This document shows, in pieces, positions 25,913-34,492 of a DNA stretch of 64,000 bases. This stretch comes from Hermodarchaeum sp048939595. Its GTDB lineage: Archaea; Asgardarchaeota; Hermodarchaeia; Hermodarchaeales; Hermodarchaeaceae. A model generated the notes under the pieces. It did not search any database and was not told the DNA's origin. It saw nothing but the letters and a program-made list of their open reading frames with translations. Both the position numbers and the translations under genes were made by a program. Every line of letters starts with the position of its first letter. Position 1 is the stretch's first letter. The DNA lies in the NCBI GenBank assembly GCA_048939595.1, contig JBHLPI010000003.1:1-64000 (forward strand). Reading direction: 5' to 3'.

Positions 25913-26332
25913 ATGAAGCGAAAAAAGAATAACTCATTGGCTGTGTTAGTTGATAGTAGTTTTTCATCAGAACTTCCAGAGACTTTAGTCAAACTTCGAC
26001 CACTATTAAATGAGCTTGGCGACATAAAGGTAGGGAAAGTTATAATTTTACAAAAGCAGGCTGCGGAATATTCAAAGCTAATAGCCCACGAAGGCTTCAT
26101 TCCAGTTATTGTTCATGATGATCTCGATATTCATTTCGCCTTAGAGGCAATGGAGTTTATTTATAACGAAAAAATCGACACTATTGCCCTCGCGACGGAT
26201 AATGAAAAACTTCTTCCTCTATTAAGCCGTGCCCGGGAACTTGGAAAAGAAGTGATACTGCTCTTTTCAGCCGATAGAGTAAATTCAGGATTACAGAATG
26301 CCGCAGATGTAGTGCTCTCAATTGCCAATTGA
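25913..26332 (+). CDS. NYN/PIN-like domain protein (TIGR00288-type)
   Basis: A 139-residue protein with the NYN pattern: AVLVDSSFSSELPET near the start (metal-binding Asp), VGKVIILQKQ, FIPVIVHDDLDIHFALEAMEFIYNEKIDTIALATDNEKLLPLLSRA with conserved acidic residues, and GKEVILLF. Such domains are usually RNases. The archaeal family is commonly found beside uppS, but why is not known. Weakness: several catalytic positions differ from canonical PIN domains. Confidence 0.68.
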   Translation: MKRKKNNSLAVLVDSSFSSELPETLVKLRPLLNELGDIKVGKVIILQKQAAEYSKLIAHEGFIPVIVHDDLDIHFALEAMEFIYNEKIDTIALATDNEKLLPLLSRARELGKEVILLFSADRVNSGLQNAADVVLSIAN

Positions 26333-26337
26333 GTTTC

Positions 26338-27207
26338 CTACAACAATCCCCGTTTCATAAGTAAAGAAAATTCTTCCATGGTCAGCCGTTCTCCCCTTTT
26401 ATGTTTCTCGAGAGCAACGGAGGCTTTCTCCTCAAGACGTTCTTCCATGGCCTGAATCTTCTCAACGCGTTGTCTTACGCGAAATTCACCCAATTCTTTT
26501 CGTAGTCGGCTATTCTCCTGTCTAGCCTCAATATATCGGCGATGTGTCTCATCAGCTTCACGGCGTGTCTCCAAATACTGGCGATGCGCTTCGTCAGCCC
26601 GTTTTCGAAGTGCATCAACTTCTGCATAAGCCTCAATCATAGCTTGGTTCTCTTCTTGAGAAAGGCGAGCAAATTCAAGAACTGAATTATGATGAGCATT
26701 CATCAGTAGTCTAAGATCCTCAATTTCGGTTCGCGCCTTTGCGCTTTCTTTGCGCTTGGCTACTGCCTCTTCAGCAACTTTCAATTCAGCTTCGAGTTCA
26801 GCAATTTGATCTATGATTTCGCGTTCTCGTTTTAAATCTAAAACCTGTGTTTGCAAAGACCAATCTAGTTCACGGATTTTTCGACGAAGGACATGGGAAG
26901 GAGCAGAAGTTTTTTTCTGAATTTCTTCTGCGTCTTCTTCATTTCCTTGTTTTTCATCAACTTTGTCTTTTAGTTTCGAATATATTTCATCCCGTTTGAC
27001 TTTGAATTCAGCTACCTTTTGGTTATACTCATCACGTTTTTCACGGTGATCGCGAGCCTTAGAGAGCCATTCTGCAACTTGTGCATTGAGCTTATCCCTT
27101 TCTTTAACTAGCTTTTGAGCCTCGGTATTCAGCTCATCTCTTTTCTCGCGCAACGTAGCAGCTAGCCGGTTTATTTCGGCTAGCTGAAGAACAGCGTCCT
27201 CCGACAC
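26338..27207 (-). CDS. Coiled-coil protein of the COG1340 family
   Basis: A 289-residue protein that is almost wholly coiled coil, with continuous heptads rich in E, K, R and A, and the recurring segment KRDE. A hinge-like gap (GNEEDAEE and following residues, about 92-110) splits two coils. The C-terminus, RGERLTMEEFSLLMKRGLL, is compact. Archaeal COG1340 proteins share this shape; their role is unknown. GTG start at 27207 with AAGGTGG upstream; a TATA-like site is at about 27285-27292. It converges with the NYN gene (5-nt gap). Confidence 0.7.
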   Translation of the reverse strand: MSEDAVLQLAEINRLAATLREKRDELNTEAQKLVKERDKLNAQVAEWLSKARDHREKRDEYNQKVAEFKVKRDEIYSKLKDKVDEKQGNEEDAEEIQKKTSAPSHVLRRKIRELDWSLQTQVLDLKREREIIDQIAELEAELKVAEEAVAKRKESAKARTEIEDLRLLMNAHHNSVLEFARLSQEENQAMIEAYAEVDALRKRADEAHRQYLETRREADETHRRYIEARQENSRLRKELGEFRVRQRVEKIQAMEERLEEKASVALEKHKRGERLTMEEFSLLMKRGLL

Positions 27208-27741
27208 TATACCACCTTATGTAAGAAAACGTATCATGGGATTTTGGAGTTAGAGGGAGTATAGAAGAGGGATTTTTAATCTTTTTGTTATACTTTTCCC
27301 TTTTTTCAACGTGGGGAGTAATTATCTGAATAACTATCCGCACCCCTCTCACCTAGAGCCTGAAAAATCACCGTAAACCCATTTACCCTTAATATGCCTT
27401 CGATGCTGCTTACTTACAAAAACCCCATCAAACCCATGAAGGCTCAAGACCCAATCTTATGGGCTCTCTGAAAAATGTCGTCTTCTCTATAACTTTGCCC
27501 TCGCTGAAAAACTAACCTTACAAAGCCAAAAACTGCGTATAAACCCTTTACCGACGTGCAACAACAAAATGCCCTTCCAGCTCTTAAAGTTCAGTATCCT
27601 GAATACAAGAGGGTCTACTCGAAGGTTCTGCAAATAACTATTCGTCGACTCGATGGAAGCCTCTAAAGTGATGTAGGGGTAATTCATAACTAACGGAGCT
27701 TTAAACCCTAACAAGCATTGCTTCACTAAAGAATAAAGAAT
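27208..27741. other. 534-nt interval without a supported gene
   Basis: No convincing coding region. A 79-codon minus-strand frame (27487-27726) has no family features and no ribosome-binding site. The plus strand holds three CTGAAAAA motifs (near 27360, 27468 and 27504) and several AAACCC runs. A partly symmetric GGGG...CCCC segment spans 27313-27346. It contains the promoter of the COG1340 gene. RNase P and SRP RNA signatures were looked for and not found. Confidence 0.5.
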
Positions 27742-28455
27742 CTATTGAGATTTGTCAGGTTCTTCTAAAATTATTCGGGCATCCACACATTTAGCTCCCT
27801 TGGGGTAAGAAAACACGGGATTCAAATCAAGCTGATTGATAACTGGGTAGTCCATTACTAACTTTGAGATTTGAAGCAAGATATTCATCAACGCTTTAAT
27901 GTCACGAGGTTCCTGCCCTCGTATGCCAGTAAGTATGGGATACCCCTTGATATCTTGAATCATTTCTTGAGCATCATATTTGGTGATTGGGGCAACCCGG
28001 AAGCTGACATCCTTAAGAACCTCAACAAAAATTCCCCCTAAGCCAAACATGAGAGCAGGACCGAATTGGGGATCTTTTAATGCACCTATAATGACTTCTA
28101 CTCCCTTGGCAGCAAACTCCTCAACAAAAACTCCCAGGATTCTTGCGTCTTTTTTATGCTTCTTAACACTAGAGATAATACTCTGATAACCGTCTCGAAC
28201 TGCATCGGCATCTTTGAGATTAATTAGAACTCCCCCTACGTCACTTTTGTGAATGACATCAGGACTTAGAATCTTAAGAACAATTGGATAACCAATTATA
28301 TTTGCGGCTTTGACAGCGGCGTCTTCAGTTTCAGCAACTTGAAAGATAGTTACAGGTAACTTGTAGAGTTGCATTATTGTTTTAGATTCGTGTTCGAGGA
28401 GATAAGTACGGTTTTCTGAACGAGCAGTTGAGATGATATCATCGACTTTCGACAT
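27742..28455 (-). CDS. Acyl-CoA synthetase (ADP-forming) beta subunit, ATP-grasp
   Basis: About 237 residues from ATG 28455, chosen because GGTGA lies 5 nt upstream; an ATG at 28476 is also in frame. It has the ATP-grasp fold: YPIVLKILSPDVIHKSDVGGV (about 55-75), VEEFAAKGVEVIIGALKDPQFGPALMFGLGG (about 115-145), and DLNPVFSYPKG near the C-terminus. With an alpha subunit elsewhere it converts acetyl- or acyl-CoA to acid with ATP formation, a hallmark of archaeal fermentation. Stand-alone in this window. Confidence 0.86.
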   Translation of the reverse strand: MSKVDDIISTARSENRTYLLEHESKTIMQLYKLPVTIFQVAETEDAAVKAANIIGYPIVLKILSPDVIHKSDVGGVLINLKDADAVRDGYQSIISSVKKHKKDARILGVFVEEFAAKGVEVIIGALKDPQFGPALMFGLGGIFVEVLKDVSFRVAPITKYDAQEMIQDIKGYPILTGIRGQEPRDIKALMNILLQISKLVMDYPVINQLDLNPVFSYPKGAKCVDARIILEEPDKSQ

Positions 28456-28518
28456 ACAGTTCACCGGGTAGCTCATACATCAAGCGATGCCAGATTAAAA
28501 CCTTTTAGTCGAATAACA

Positions 28519-29286
28519 TTATCTAAACACTTCAAACCCCTCTCCCCTTGTTAAGACATTCGAGATTTGAGAAAATAGAATGTCTAAATTTTCCATATTC
28601 ATGGCGGACACAGGAACTACATCTAGCCCAGAAAAGATACGCTGGATCGCACTGATTAAGTCACTCGAGAGTTCAATTTGCAATTCGTTTCGTGTTTCCT
28701 GAAGCGCGAAAATAAGTTGAGCACTATCATCAAGCCAACTCATTAATTGCTCCAAGTCCTCATCACTAAGAAGGTCTGCTCTCGATAATACATTAAGCTG
28801 AGGCAAATTAAAGCGTACTAAAACAGAGGCAGAAAGTAAAAGCGACGAAACCATTCCAGCGGGAGTTTTACCTAATGCAGCGTCAACCAGATAAATGAGC
28901 ATTTTACTCTCTTCAGCAAGACTTGATACGATAATTGGCCCTGTCTCTCGAAAAGCAAATAATTCAATTTGCCCCGGGGTATCAAATAGCATGAAGTCTA
29001 CGCCAAGGTCTTTGATTTCCTCTTGAAGATTTTCTAAGTGGGAACTTATTAAATCGATAGAGGCAATCAGCCCACCATTGGGACCTAAGTTATATTTTTC
29101 CATGATTCCTTGCAGTGAGACGAAATCTCGAACATCGATATCAGGTCCATAAGGAAGTTGTAAAACACCCGGATCGAGATTTACCGTACCGACACTGATC
29201 TTTGAATCTCTAAGCCATTGAGCGAATTGATTCGTGAGAGTTGATTTCCCAGATCCTGCGGTACCAACAAAATAGATTGCGTGCAC
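28519..29286 (-). CDS. GPN-loop GTPase
   Basis: A 255-residue protein. Walker A GTAGSGKST (about residues 8-16), VNLDPGVLQLPYGPDIDVRD, the family-defining GPNGG (about 70-74), LFDTPGQIELFAF (G3) and SRADLL (G4-like). Eukaryotic Gpn1-3 assemble RNA polymerase II; archaeal homologues are homodimers of uncertain role. GTG start. It follows the HTH gene with an 8-nt gap, so both are probably cotranscribed. Confidence 0.93.
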   Translation of the reverse strand: MHAIYFVGTAGSGKSTLTNQFAQWLRDSKISVGTVNLDPGVLQLPYGPDIDVRDFVSLQGIMEKYNLGPNGGLIASIDLISSHLENLQEEIKDLGVDFMLFDTPGQIELFAFRETGPIIVSSLAEESKMLIYLVDAALGKTPAGMVSSLLLSASVLVRFNLPQLNVLSRADLLSDEDLEQLMSWLDDSAQLIFALQETRNELQIELSSDLISAIQRIFSGLDVVPVSAMNMENLDILFSQISNVLTRGEGFEVFR

Positions 29287-29294
29287 TTTCTATT

Positions 29295-30041
29295 TTACAC
29301 CCCTGGTTTGAAATTTCGAAGCTTTCTTACCAAGTCTTCGGTTTCCTTGAGAGGAGAGAGATAGAGAGGGATTTTTTCAACCTCGGCGATTTTGCATGCC
29401 ACAGGATCTACTTTTTTGGGTCCATGGAGGATGACAACAGAGGGGCGAACGGCGGGACCTAATCCCATTTGTGATGTTCGAATAGCAACCATTGGTGAGC
29501 GACCTGTAGTGACTCGGGTAAAAATTGCTGCACGATGTGGAGTTGCCCCATACAGTTTCAGCATTTGCTCAGGAGTTAATTGAAGAATTGCTCGGAGACT
29601 ATCAATTGTTGTGTATCCAAAGATTTCACGATCGTGAACGACATCTTGAACAATCGTTTTGCACTCGAGGTGATCGGTAAGTAGTTTTACAGGAATCGCA
29701 GCAGAAAACTCTCTTATATCTAAAAGAATATCAGAAGGAATCTCCTGGCCGAGTAACCGGATGAAGGCTTTTACGATTTGGCTTCCTCGGCTTTCATCTA
29801 TCGATATTAGACTTTCAGCGAATTTTCGAATTGTTTCAACTCGAGGGGATTTCCTCCGACCACTTTCATAATCACTTATCACTGAAGGAGAAATCCCAAG
29901 GTGAGCGGCTAATTCATGCTGAGCGACACCAAACTGTTCGCGCCATTTTCGCATGATTCGCCCAGGATTCTCGGCTAAAGTAATTTCGCCAGCTATACTT
30001 CGGAGTAAATTTTCGCGTGCGCCTTGCTCCATTGTATCCAT
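29295..30041 (-). CDS. Archaeal XRE-family HTH regulator (COG1709-like)
   Basis: About 248 residues from ATG 30041, which has GGTGGGAGG 7 nt upstream; a longer frame to 30275 overlaps the divergent gene and is rejected. An XRE helix-turn-helix is at about 20-75 (QHELAAHLGISPSVISDYESGRRKSP). A C-terminal domain with TTGRSPMVAIRTSQMGLGPAVRP and VVILHGPKKVDPVA resembles the effector/CBS-like region of the COG1709 family. A partner or target may be the GPN GTPase directly downstream. Confidence 0.8.
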   Translation of the reverse strand: MDTMEQGARENLLRSIAGEITLAENPGRIMRKWREQFGVAQHELAAHLGISPSVISDYESGRRKSPRVETIRKFAESLISIDESRGSQIVKAFIRLLGQEIPSDILLDIREFSAAIPVKLLTDHLECKTIVQDVVHDREIFGYTTIDSLRAILQLTPEQMLKLYGATPHRAAIFTRVTTGRSPMVAIRTSQMGLGPAVRPSVVILHGPKKVDPVACKIAEVEKIPLYLSPLKETEDLVRKLRNFKPGV

Positions 30042-30135
30042 AGAATTACCTCCCACCTTAAAGAATCTTTGATGACTCCCTCCCACTATAAATAGTTGAA
30101 AGTATAAGACGCGAGGCGAAAGGATTAGGTGGCTT

Positions 30136-30927
30136 ATGATGCAACAGACGTTCCCCACTCTGACTGATTTGATCGTTCTAGCCATTGCGTTCATATGGGT
30201 TATTGGTGTTCTGGGTGTGGGAGAAAGCTTACGAAGATGGCGTAAATACCCTCCTGCAATGACACGAAAATTCATTCATCTTTTTGCGGGATTTTCTGTG
30301 TTTACAGTTCCCTTTTACACACATGCGTGGGCGGCTATCATCGTGGCAGTTTCTTTTGTAATTCTTATTTTTCTTGCATCCCCAAAAAGCCCAATTAAGA
30401 GTCTTAAAACCATGTTCGAGGTAATGGCGCGTGAAGAGGATTACCTTTCAGGTCATATTTGGGGACCTTTTCTTTATGCAATTTCAATAACGATTCTAGT
30501 GGCTATTTTCACACTCATTCCTACATTGACTCCTTTATTCGTCCTTGCTGCAATGGCTCTAACTGCCATGTATCTTGGAGATGGAATTGCCCCCATAATA
30601 GGAATGAAGTTTGGCAAACATAAGTATACGATTGGTAAATCCACTCGAAGTGTTGAGGGATCCATTGCAGTATTTATTGCATCATTCTTTGGTGCGTGGG
30701 TTTGTTGGATCTTTCTAGACTACTTTGCCACGGGTGGTTTCCCAATTTTTAACATCTTCCAGATACTCAGTTTAAGCTTCATCTGTGCCTTGTCCGCAAC
30801 GATAGTTGAAGGTGTTAGTCCCGCTGGTGCCGATAATATTACGGTTCCGCTTCTAACTGCAGTATTTGTCTTTGCTTGGATTTTGCTGATTTATCCACCA
30901 ATTATTTCAATCATTTTGTTTTCATAA
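30136..30927 (+). CDS. Dolichol/phytol kinase-like membrane protein
   Basis: A 263-residue protein with about seven hydrophobic segments. Conserved family motifs are RKFIHLFAGF (about residues 43-52), YLGDGIAPIIG (about 148-158), KYTIGKSTRSVEGSIA and SPAGADNITVPL near the C-terminus. The SEC59/VTE5/CdsA-like family uses CTP to phosphorylate isoprenoid alcohols or lipids. This fits a polyprenol kinase acting with the uppS product, a functional inference only. It overlaps the convergent HD gene by 17 nt. Confidence 0.78.
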   Translation: MMQQTFPTLTDLIVLAIAFIWVIGVLGVGESLRRWRKYPPAMTRKFIHLFAGFSVFTVPFYTHAWAAIIVAVSFVILIFLASPKSPIKSLKTMFEVMAREEDYLSGHIWGPFLYAISITILVAIFTLIPTLTPLFVLAAMALTAMYLGDGIAPIIGMKFGKHKYTIGKSTRSVEGSIAVFIASFFGAWVCWIFLDYFATGGFPIFNIFQILSLSFICALSATIVEGVSPAGADNITVPLLTAVFVFAWILLIYPPIISIILFS

Positions 30928-31489
30928 TTGTTAAGGCGTGAAAAGCTAATTCCTGTGTGAATTGCCTAGCCCGCTCCATTGACGATTTATAAGGCTCCGT
31001 CGTTCCATATCGTTGAGTTAGTCTCGAAAATCGTTTATTGACTTTATTTAGCCAATCTTGGGGTTGGTTTATTCCTTCCCAATCGTAAACTCCTAGTTTA
31101 TCAGCAACGCAAACGATTTTTTCTTCCCATGATTGGGGAATAGAATCACGTTTTGGCAATCCCAATGATTCTGCTTCAAATTTTGTAAAACCACCTAAAA
31201 CGTGTCTTTCAACAATCATTCTAATATCATTAGGATATTGATGTTTGAGTAATAACCGTCCTCCAACGTATCCGTGTGTCACGTCATGGCTTTTGGCTCG
31301 ACCGATATCATGTAGCAGCCCACCAAGTTCTACAAGGCGCGTATCACATCGGATTTTTGCAGCTATCATAGAAGCAATTTGAACAGCCTTAACTCGAGTC
31401 GCCTCAGAATGTCTGAGTATCTGAGGGGCAGAAATAACTGTATAAAGCAGCTTCCGGGCATCAGCAAGAGGGGGAATAACAGTTGACAT
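30911..31489 (-). CDS. HD-domain phosphohydrolase (TIGR00295-like)
   Basis: A 192-residue protein with the HD metal motif: H in RHSEATRVKA, then LGGLLHDIGRAKSHDVTHG (about residues 55-73), ERHVLGGF, and CVADKLGVYDWE near 130. It belongs to the archaeal HD family near the tRNA-nucleotidyltransferase/phosphatase type. Substrate unknown. Convergent with the lipid kinase-like gene. Confidence 0.82.
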   Translation of the reverse strand: MSTVIPPLADARKLLYTVISAPQILRHSEATRVKAVQIASMIAAKIRCDTRLVELGGLLHDIGRAKSHDVTHGYVGGRLLLKHQYPNDIRMIVERHVLGGFTKFEAESLGLPKRDSIPQSWEEKIVCVADKLGVYDWEGINQPQDWLNKVNKRFSRLTQRYGTTEPYKSSMERARQFTQELAFHALTIMKTK

Positions 31490-31573
31490 TGGTTGCGTTT
31501 ATAGAGTGTTACCATGATTTAATTTTAGACACTTACTAGTTAACTTGTGCAAATGTAAAAGGGGCCATCTTCT

Positions 31574-32746
31574 ATGAAATCGATTAAGGAGCTTTGGGCG
31601 CTCGATGAGGCGATTCAGAGGATAGCAGATCAGATTCAGATTATTGAAGAAAAAAGAAATTCTTTTGCATCGATATTACGAGAGGAACGTCTGCATTTGA
31701 ATCTGCATGAGAATATTCCCATAGCTAAAAAGTATCTATTTGATGATCGACTCGCACACGTCATAAAACCGATTGATCTTACTGGACTACGCGTAGGGGG
31801 AGTTGATGGAGGACTCCTTAAGAAGACTCTCCGAGGGATTGAACTTGTAATTACTCGTGCTTGCGCTACAATTTTTGAGTTTACACCATCAAATCGTGTC
31901 TCAGTGATTTATTTTCCTGAGAAATCCACTTTACCAACCGTCAAAGCAGAATTGAATCCTATCTCTTGGCGAGAAGCTGATGTAAATGCTTCTCTTGAAA
32001 GACTTAGAGCTGAACTTGAACTAGCGATCCGAGTTCAAGACCATCATCCGGTAGAACTCCTTTTGTTAGATGGGTCACTAAGGCCACATATCAGTGATCG
32101 GCCGTCAAATCAATCGGTGTTTTCAGCAAAGTATGAACGAATTGCAGCACTTTTTGATGAGCTTTATGAAAAAACTCGTGAAACTGGAACTTTGCTAGCG
32201 GGAGTTGTGAAAGATAGTCGAAGCCAACGATTCATTAAGATACTCGGTGAGATTCTCCCACACTTAATAAAACAGCATGATGGCCTGAAATCCTTGTTAC
32301 GGATGGACTACCGATCAATATTACGAACCAGTTATGATACGGATTTATTTTTCCGAATACTTGAGGTTGGTGAGCGATCACCAATAATTCGATTAAATGA
32401 ATTAAATCTCGATGACTCGTCGCTGGTAGATGCTGAGCATGCCCCAAATAACAGGAATCTTGTTTGTATTTATCTGCGAACTGCACAATTTGATTATCCT
32501 CTAAGAATTGAGATTTTTACTGGTTCTTTCGACCCCGCGCGGATTGTTGAAAAAGTAAGCGCAATGCTCTTCCCCATGTCCTCTAACAATGAGGGATTTG
32601 CTCTTCCTACTGTGTTAATTGACGCGGATTCACAGGCACGGCTAATTGAACACGATCTTGACTTTTTATTTACGCAATTAGCAAATCGCATAGGTTATCC
32701 TCAGAGCATACTAAAACTCCGCCGGGAAAGGATGCCGTTTCATTAA
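31574..32746 (+). CDS. nurA: 5'-3' nuclease NurA
   Basis: A 390-residue protein. An N-terminal coiled segment precedes the NurA domain, with the metal-binding GVDGGLLKKTLRG (about residues 74-86), LLLLDGSLRPH (about 157-167) and a C-terminal ADSQARLIEHDL. NurA degrades the 5' strand at DNA breaks and works with the HerA translocase. herA follows in the same direction with a 17-nt gap, which is the standard pairing. Rad50/Mre11 are not in the window. Confidence 0.93.
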   Translation: MKSIKELWALDEAIQRIADQIQIIEEKRNSFASILREERLHLNLHENIPIAKKYLFDDRLAHVIKPIDLTGLRVGGVDGGLLKKTLRGIELVITRACATIFEFTPSNRVSVIYFPEKSTLPTVKAELNPISWREADVNASLERLRAELELAIRVQDHHPVELLLLDGSLRPHISDRPSNQSVFSAKYERIAALFDELYEKTRETGTLLAGVVKDSRSQRFIKILGEILPHLIKQHDGLKSLLRMDYRSILRTSYDTDLFFRILEVGERSPIIRLNELNLDDSSLVDAEHAPNNRNLVCIYLRTAQFDYPLRIEIFTGSFDPARIVEKVSAMLFPMSSNNEGFALPTVLIDADSQARLIEHDLDFLFTQLANRIGYPQSILKLRRERMPFH

Positions 32747-32763
32747 GATGAGGTGAAAACCGA

Positions 32764-34296
32764 ATGACCCAAGAAACCCTTGGAACTGTTGTCTGCACCG
32801 AAGATGGCCCATCGACCGAAAAAATATCCTTTGTTATCGGGAAACGCGATGAACTTGATAATGAAAGCAAGATTCCCGTTCATGTGGGGCAGTATGTTTC
32901 TGTTGAAACTGAAGAGGGAAGGGTAATTGCCCATGTCGAACAGGTTTTCAAGACAAATCGCTATTTCTCACAAGTTGATGCCGTGCACGAATTCACACGT
33001 CAAGGAAAGCCCTTTGGCGCAATCTTTCCTATCGACCGCTGGGAATATGTATTAGCACAAGCTAGACCCTTGGGGATTTTTGATAAGGGACGGATTCAAC
33101 GAATTACCTACCCACCGTCACCAGGAGCACTTGTTTCTTCACCAGACTCGAAACTGCTATCAGAGTTCTTGGGATTTTCAAAGGATGGGCTTCATTTAGG
33201 TAAGTTACTTTTCCATAATGTTCCTGCTACATTTAATTTAACGAAATTATTTCAGAAACACGTTGCGCTCTTGGCTATGAGCGGCGCAGGAAAAAGTTAT
33301 GCTGCTGCTGTTATGCTTGAAGAGCTCTTTTCCAGAAAAGCCAGCCAAGGACGTCCAGCTGTTTTAGTTATTGATGTTCATGGAGAATATACTGGATTAG
33401 CTGACTCTCCGGAGATGAGAGAAAAAGATGCTAAGGATCGATTAGTAGTTATTCGGAGCCCGTTAGTTGAACTCGCCACACCGACGATGGGCGCGAAGGC
33501 CTTTGCGACTTATTCTCCGGATATGGGTACAATCCAAGTTCGAGAATTAACAAGAGTAATTCGAAGCTTGCGTACCATTCGAAAAGGACAACCCTATGAT
33601 TTAGGGGATTTAATCACAGCCCTAGAAAAAGATCCCTCAATTAACACTCGTACAAGAGAAGCACTCCTTGGATGGTTGGATAACCTGCAAAATCTCAATC
33701 TCTTCGGAAAGACTTCAACACCTGAATGGAAGAAGCTAATGAAACCGGGTCATGGAGTTATCCTTGACTTGAGTGAGACCGTCAGCCTGCAAAAGAAACA
33801 GATTATCGTCGATGCTATTCTTCGACATTTATTTGACTTACGACGAGATGAAGAAATTCCGCCTACAATTGTATTTCTTGAAGAAAGCCATCAATTCTGC
33901 CCGGAAGCGCGACGTGCTCTAGCCTTTTCAAAAGGAATTCTCGAAACTATTGCTCGGGAAGGCCGGAAATACAATCTCTCGTTGTGTGTAATTTCTCAAC
34001 GCCCTGTTCGACTCTCAACAACGGTTTTGTCACAATGTGGTTCGAACATTTTTCTTCGTATAACCAACCCCTATGATCTGGACCATATTAGAGCCACTTC
34101 AGAAAAGATTACAAAAGCGACTCTAACATCAATTTCGAGTCTCAGTGTAGGCGAAGCCTTAGTAGTAGGTCAAGCGACCCGATACCCTGTCTTTATTCAA
34201 GTCCGTGAACGGAAAACGAAAGAGACTGCTTTCGGTGAAGATTTCGAAACAGTGGCTAAGAAATTTGAACAGAAGGGAAAAGGCAAAGTCAAATAA
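32764..34296 (+). CDS. herA: DNA double-strand-break helicase HerA
   Basis: A 510-residue HerA/FtsK-superfamily ATPase. An N-terminal HAS barrel (to about 150) is followed by Walker A LLAMSGAGKSYAAAVM (about 170-185), FLEESHQFCPE (Walker B), SQRPVRLSTTVLSQCG and the arginine motif. It translocates on DNA and supplies NurA with substrate. It ends 6 nt before the end of the convergent tRNA-Ile gene. The charged tail EQKGKGKVK is typical of the family's variable C-terminus. Confidence 0.95.
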   Translation: MTQETLGTVVCTEDGPSTEKISFVIGKRDELDNESKIPVHVGQYVSVETEEGRVIAHVEQVFKTNRYFSQVDAVHEFTRQGKPFGAIFPIDRWEYVLAQARPLGIFDKGRIQRITYPPSPGALVSSPDSKLLSEFLGFSKDGLHLGKLLFHNVPATFNLTKLFQKHVALLAMSGAGKSYAAAVMLEELFSRKASQGRPAVLVIDVHGEYTGLADSPEMREKDAKDRLVVIRSPLVELATPTMGAKAFATYSPDMGTIQVRELTRVIRSLRTIRKGQPYDLGDLITALEKDPSINTRTREALLGWLDNLQNLNLFGKTSTPEWKKLMKPGHGVILDLSETVSLQKKQIIVDAILRHLFDLRRDEEIPPTIVFLEESHQFCPEARRALAFSKGILETIAREGRKYNLSLCVISQRPVRLSTTVLSQCGSNIFLRITNPYDLDHIRATSEKITKATLTSISSLSVGEALVVGQATRYPVFIQVRERKTKETAFGEDFETVAKKFEQKGKGKVK

Positions 34297-34338
34297 GAGT
34301 GGTGGGCACGGCGGGATTCAAACCCGCGACCTCCGGCT

Positions 34339-34376
34339 AACCTAGGCTTCGCAAACGAATGTTCGGAGCGACTCCA
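34339..34376 (-). other. tRNA intron 2 (position 37/38)
   Basis: A 38-nt intron at the canonical site. The central helix CTTA (exon 32-35) pairs with TAGG (intron) through one G-U. The bulges are TA^T and TT^A, and GG pairs with CC beyond them. A GGAG/CTCC hairpin and a TTCG/CGAA hairpin fill the loop. Confidence 0.8.
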
Positions 34377-34384
34377 TATAAGGC

Positions 34385-34415
34385 ATACACACTCCACGCG
34401 TCAAGCGTGGTAGTT
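34385..34415 (-). other. tRNA intron 1 (after position 29)
   Basis: A 31-nt intron. The central 4-bp helix GCGC (exon) with GTGT (intron) uses two G-C and two G-U pairs. The flanking 3-nt bulges are CG^A and AT^G. Beyond it ACT pairs with AGT and the inner hairpin is CCACGC/GCGTGG. Intron positions other than 37/38 are established in archaea. Confidence 0.7.
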
Positions 34416-34492
34416 CGGCGCTCCATCAGGCTAAGCCACGTGCCCTTAAGGAATTTGAGATAATTAACTGTGGCTTAAATGTGTTGGCACAC

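Larger units (their letters stand above)
34303..34445 (-). tRNA. tRNA-Ile(UAU) with two introns
   Basis: Exons on the minus strand are 34445-34416, 34384-34377 and 34338-34303 (30+8+36 = 74 nt), followed by genomic CCA at 34302-34300. The mature molecule folds well. The 7-bp acceptor GGGCACG/CGTGCCC has discriminator A73. The anticodon stem CCGGC/GCCGG is perfect, and the loop CTTATAA has U33, anticodon UAU, A37 and A38. The T stem is GCGGG/CCCGC. D-loop A19 with T-loop U56 replaces the usual G19-C56 pair (UUUGAAU loop). Introns: 34415-34385 (31 nt, after position 29) and 34376-34339 (38 nt, canonical 37/38). Both form bulge-helix-bulge sites with a 4-bp central helix and 3-nt bulges. A TATA-like ATTTAAG (34474-34480) precedes it. 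It lies directly downstream of ileS. Confidence 0.9.

Noticed and set aside
27487..27726. A 79-codon minus-strand ORF in the 27.2-27.7 kb gap
   Set aside because: No ribosome-binding site, no family features and unusual composition; not supported as a gene.
30042..30275. Long N-terminal extension of the HTH regulator
   Set aside because: It overlaps the divergent membrane-protein gene and lacks any family match; ATG 30041 has a strong GGAGG.
34303..34445. Reading the tRNA with one intron or a 9-nt intron giving anticodon ACC or GAC
   Set aside because: ACC needs a mismatched anticodon stem. GAC needs a 9-nt intron with no BHB. The UAU reading gives a perfect stem, canonical loop and two BHB sites.
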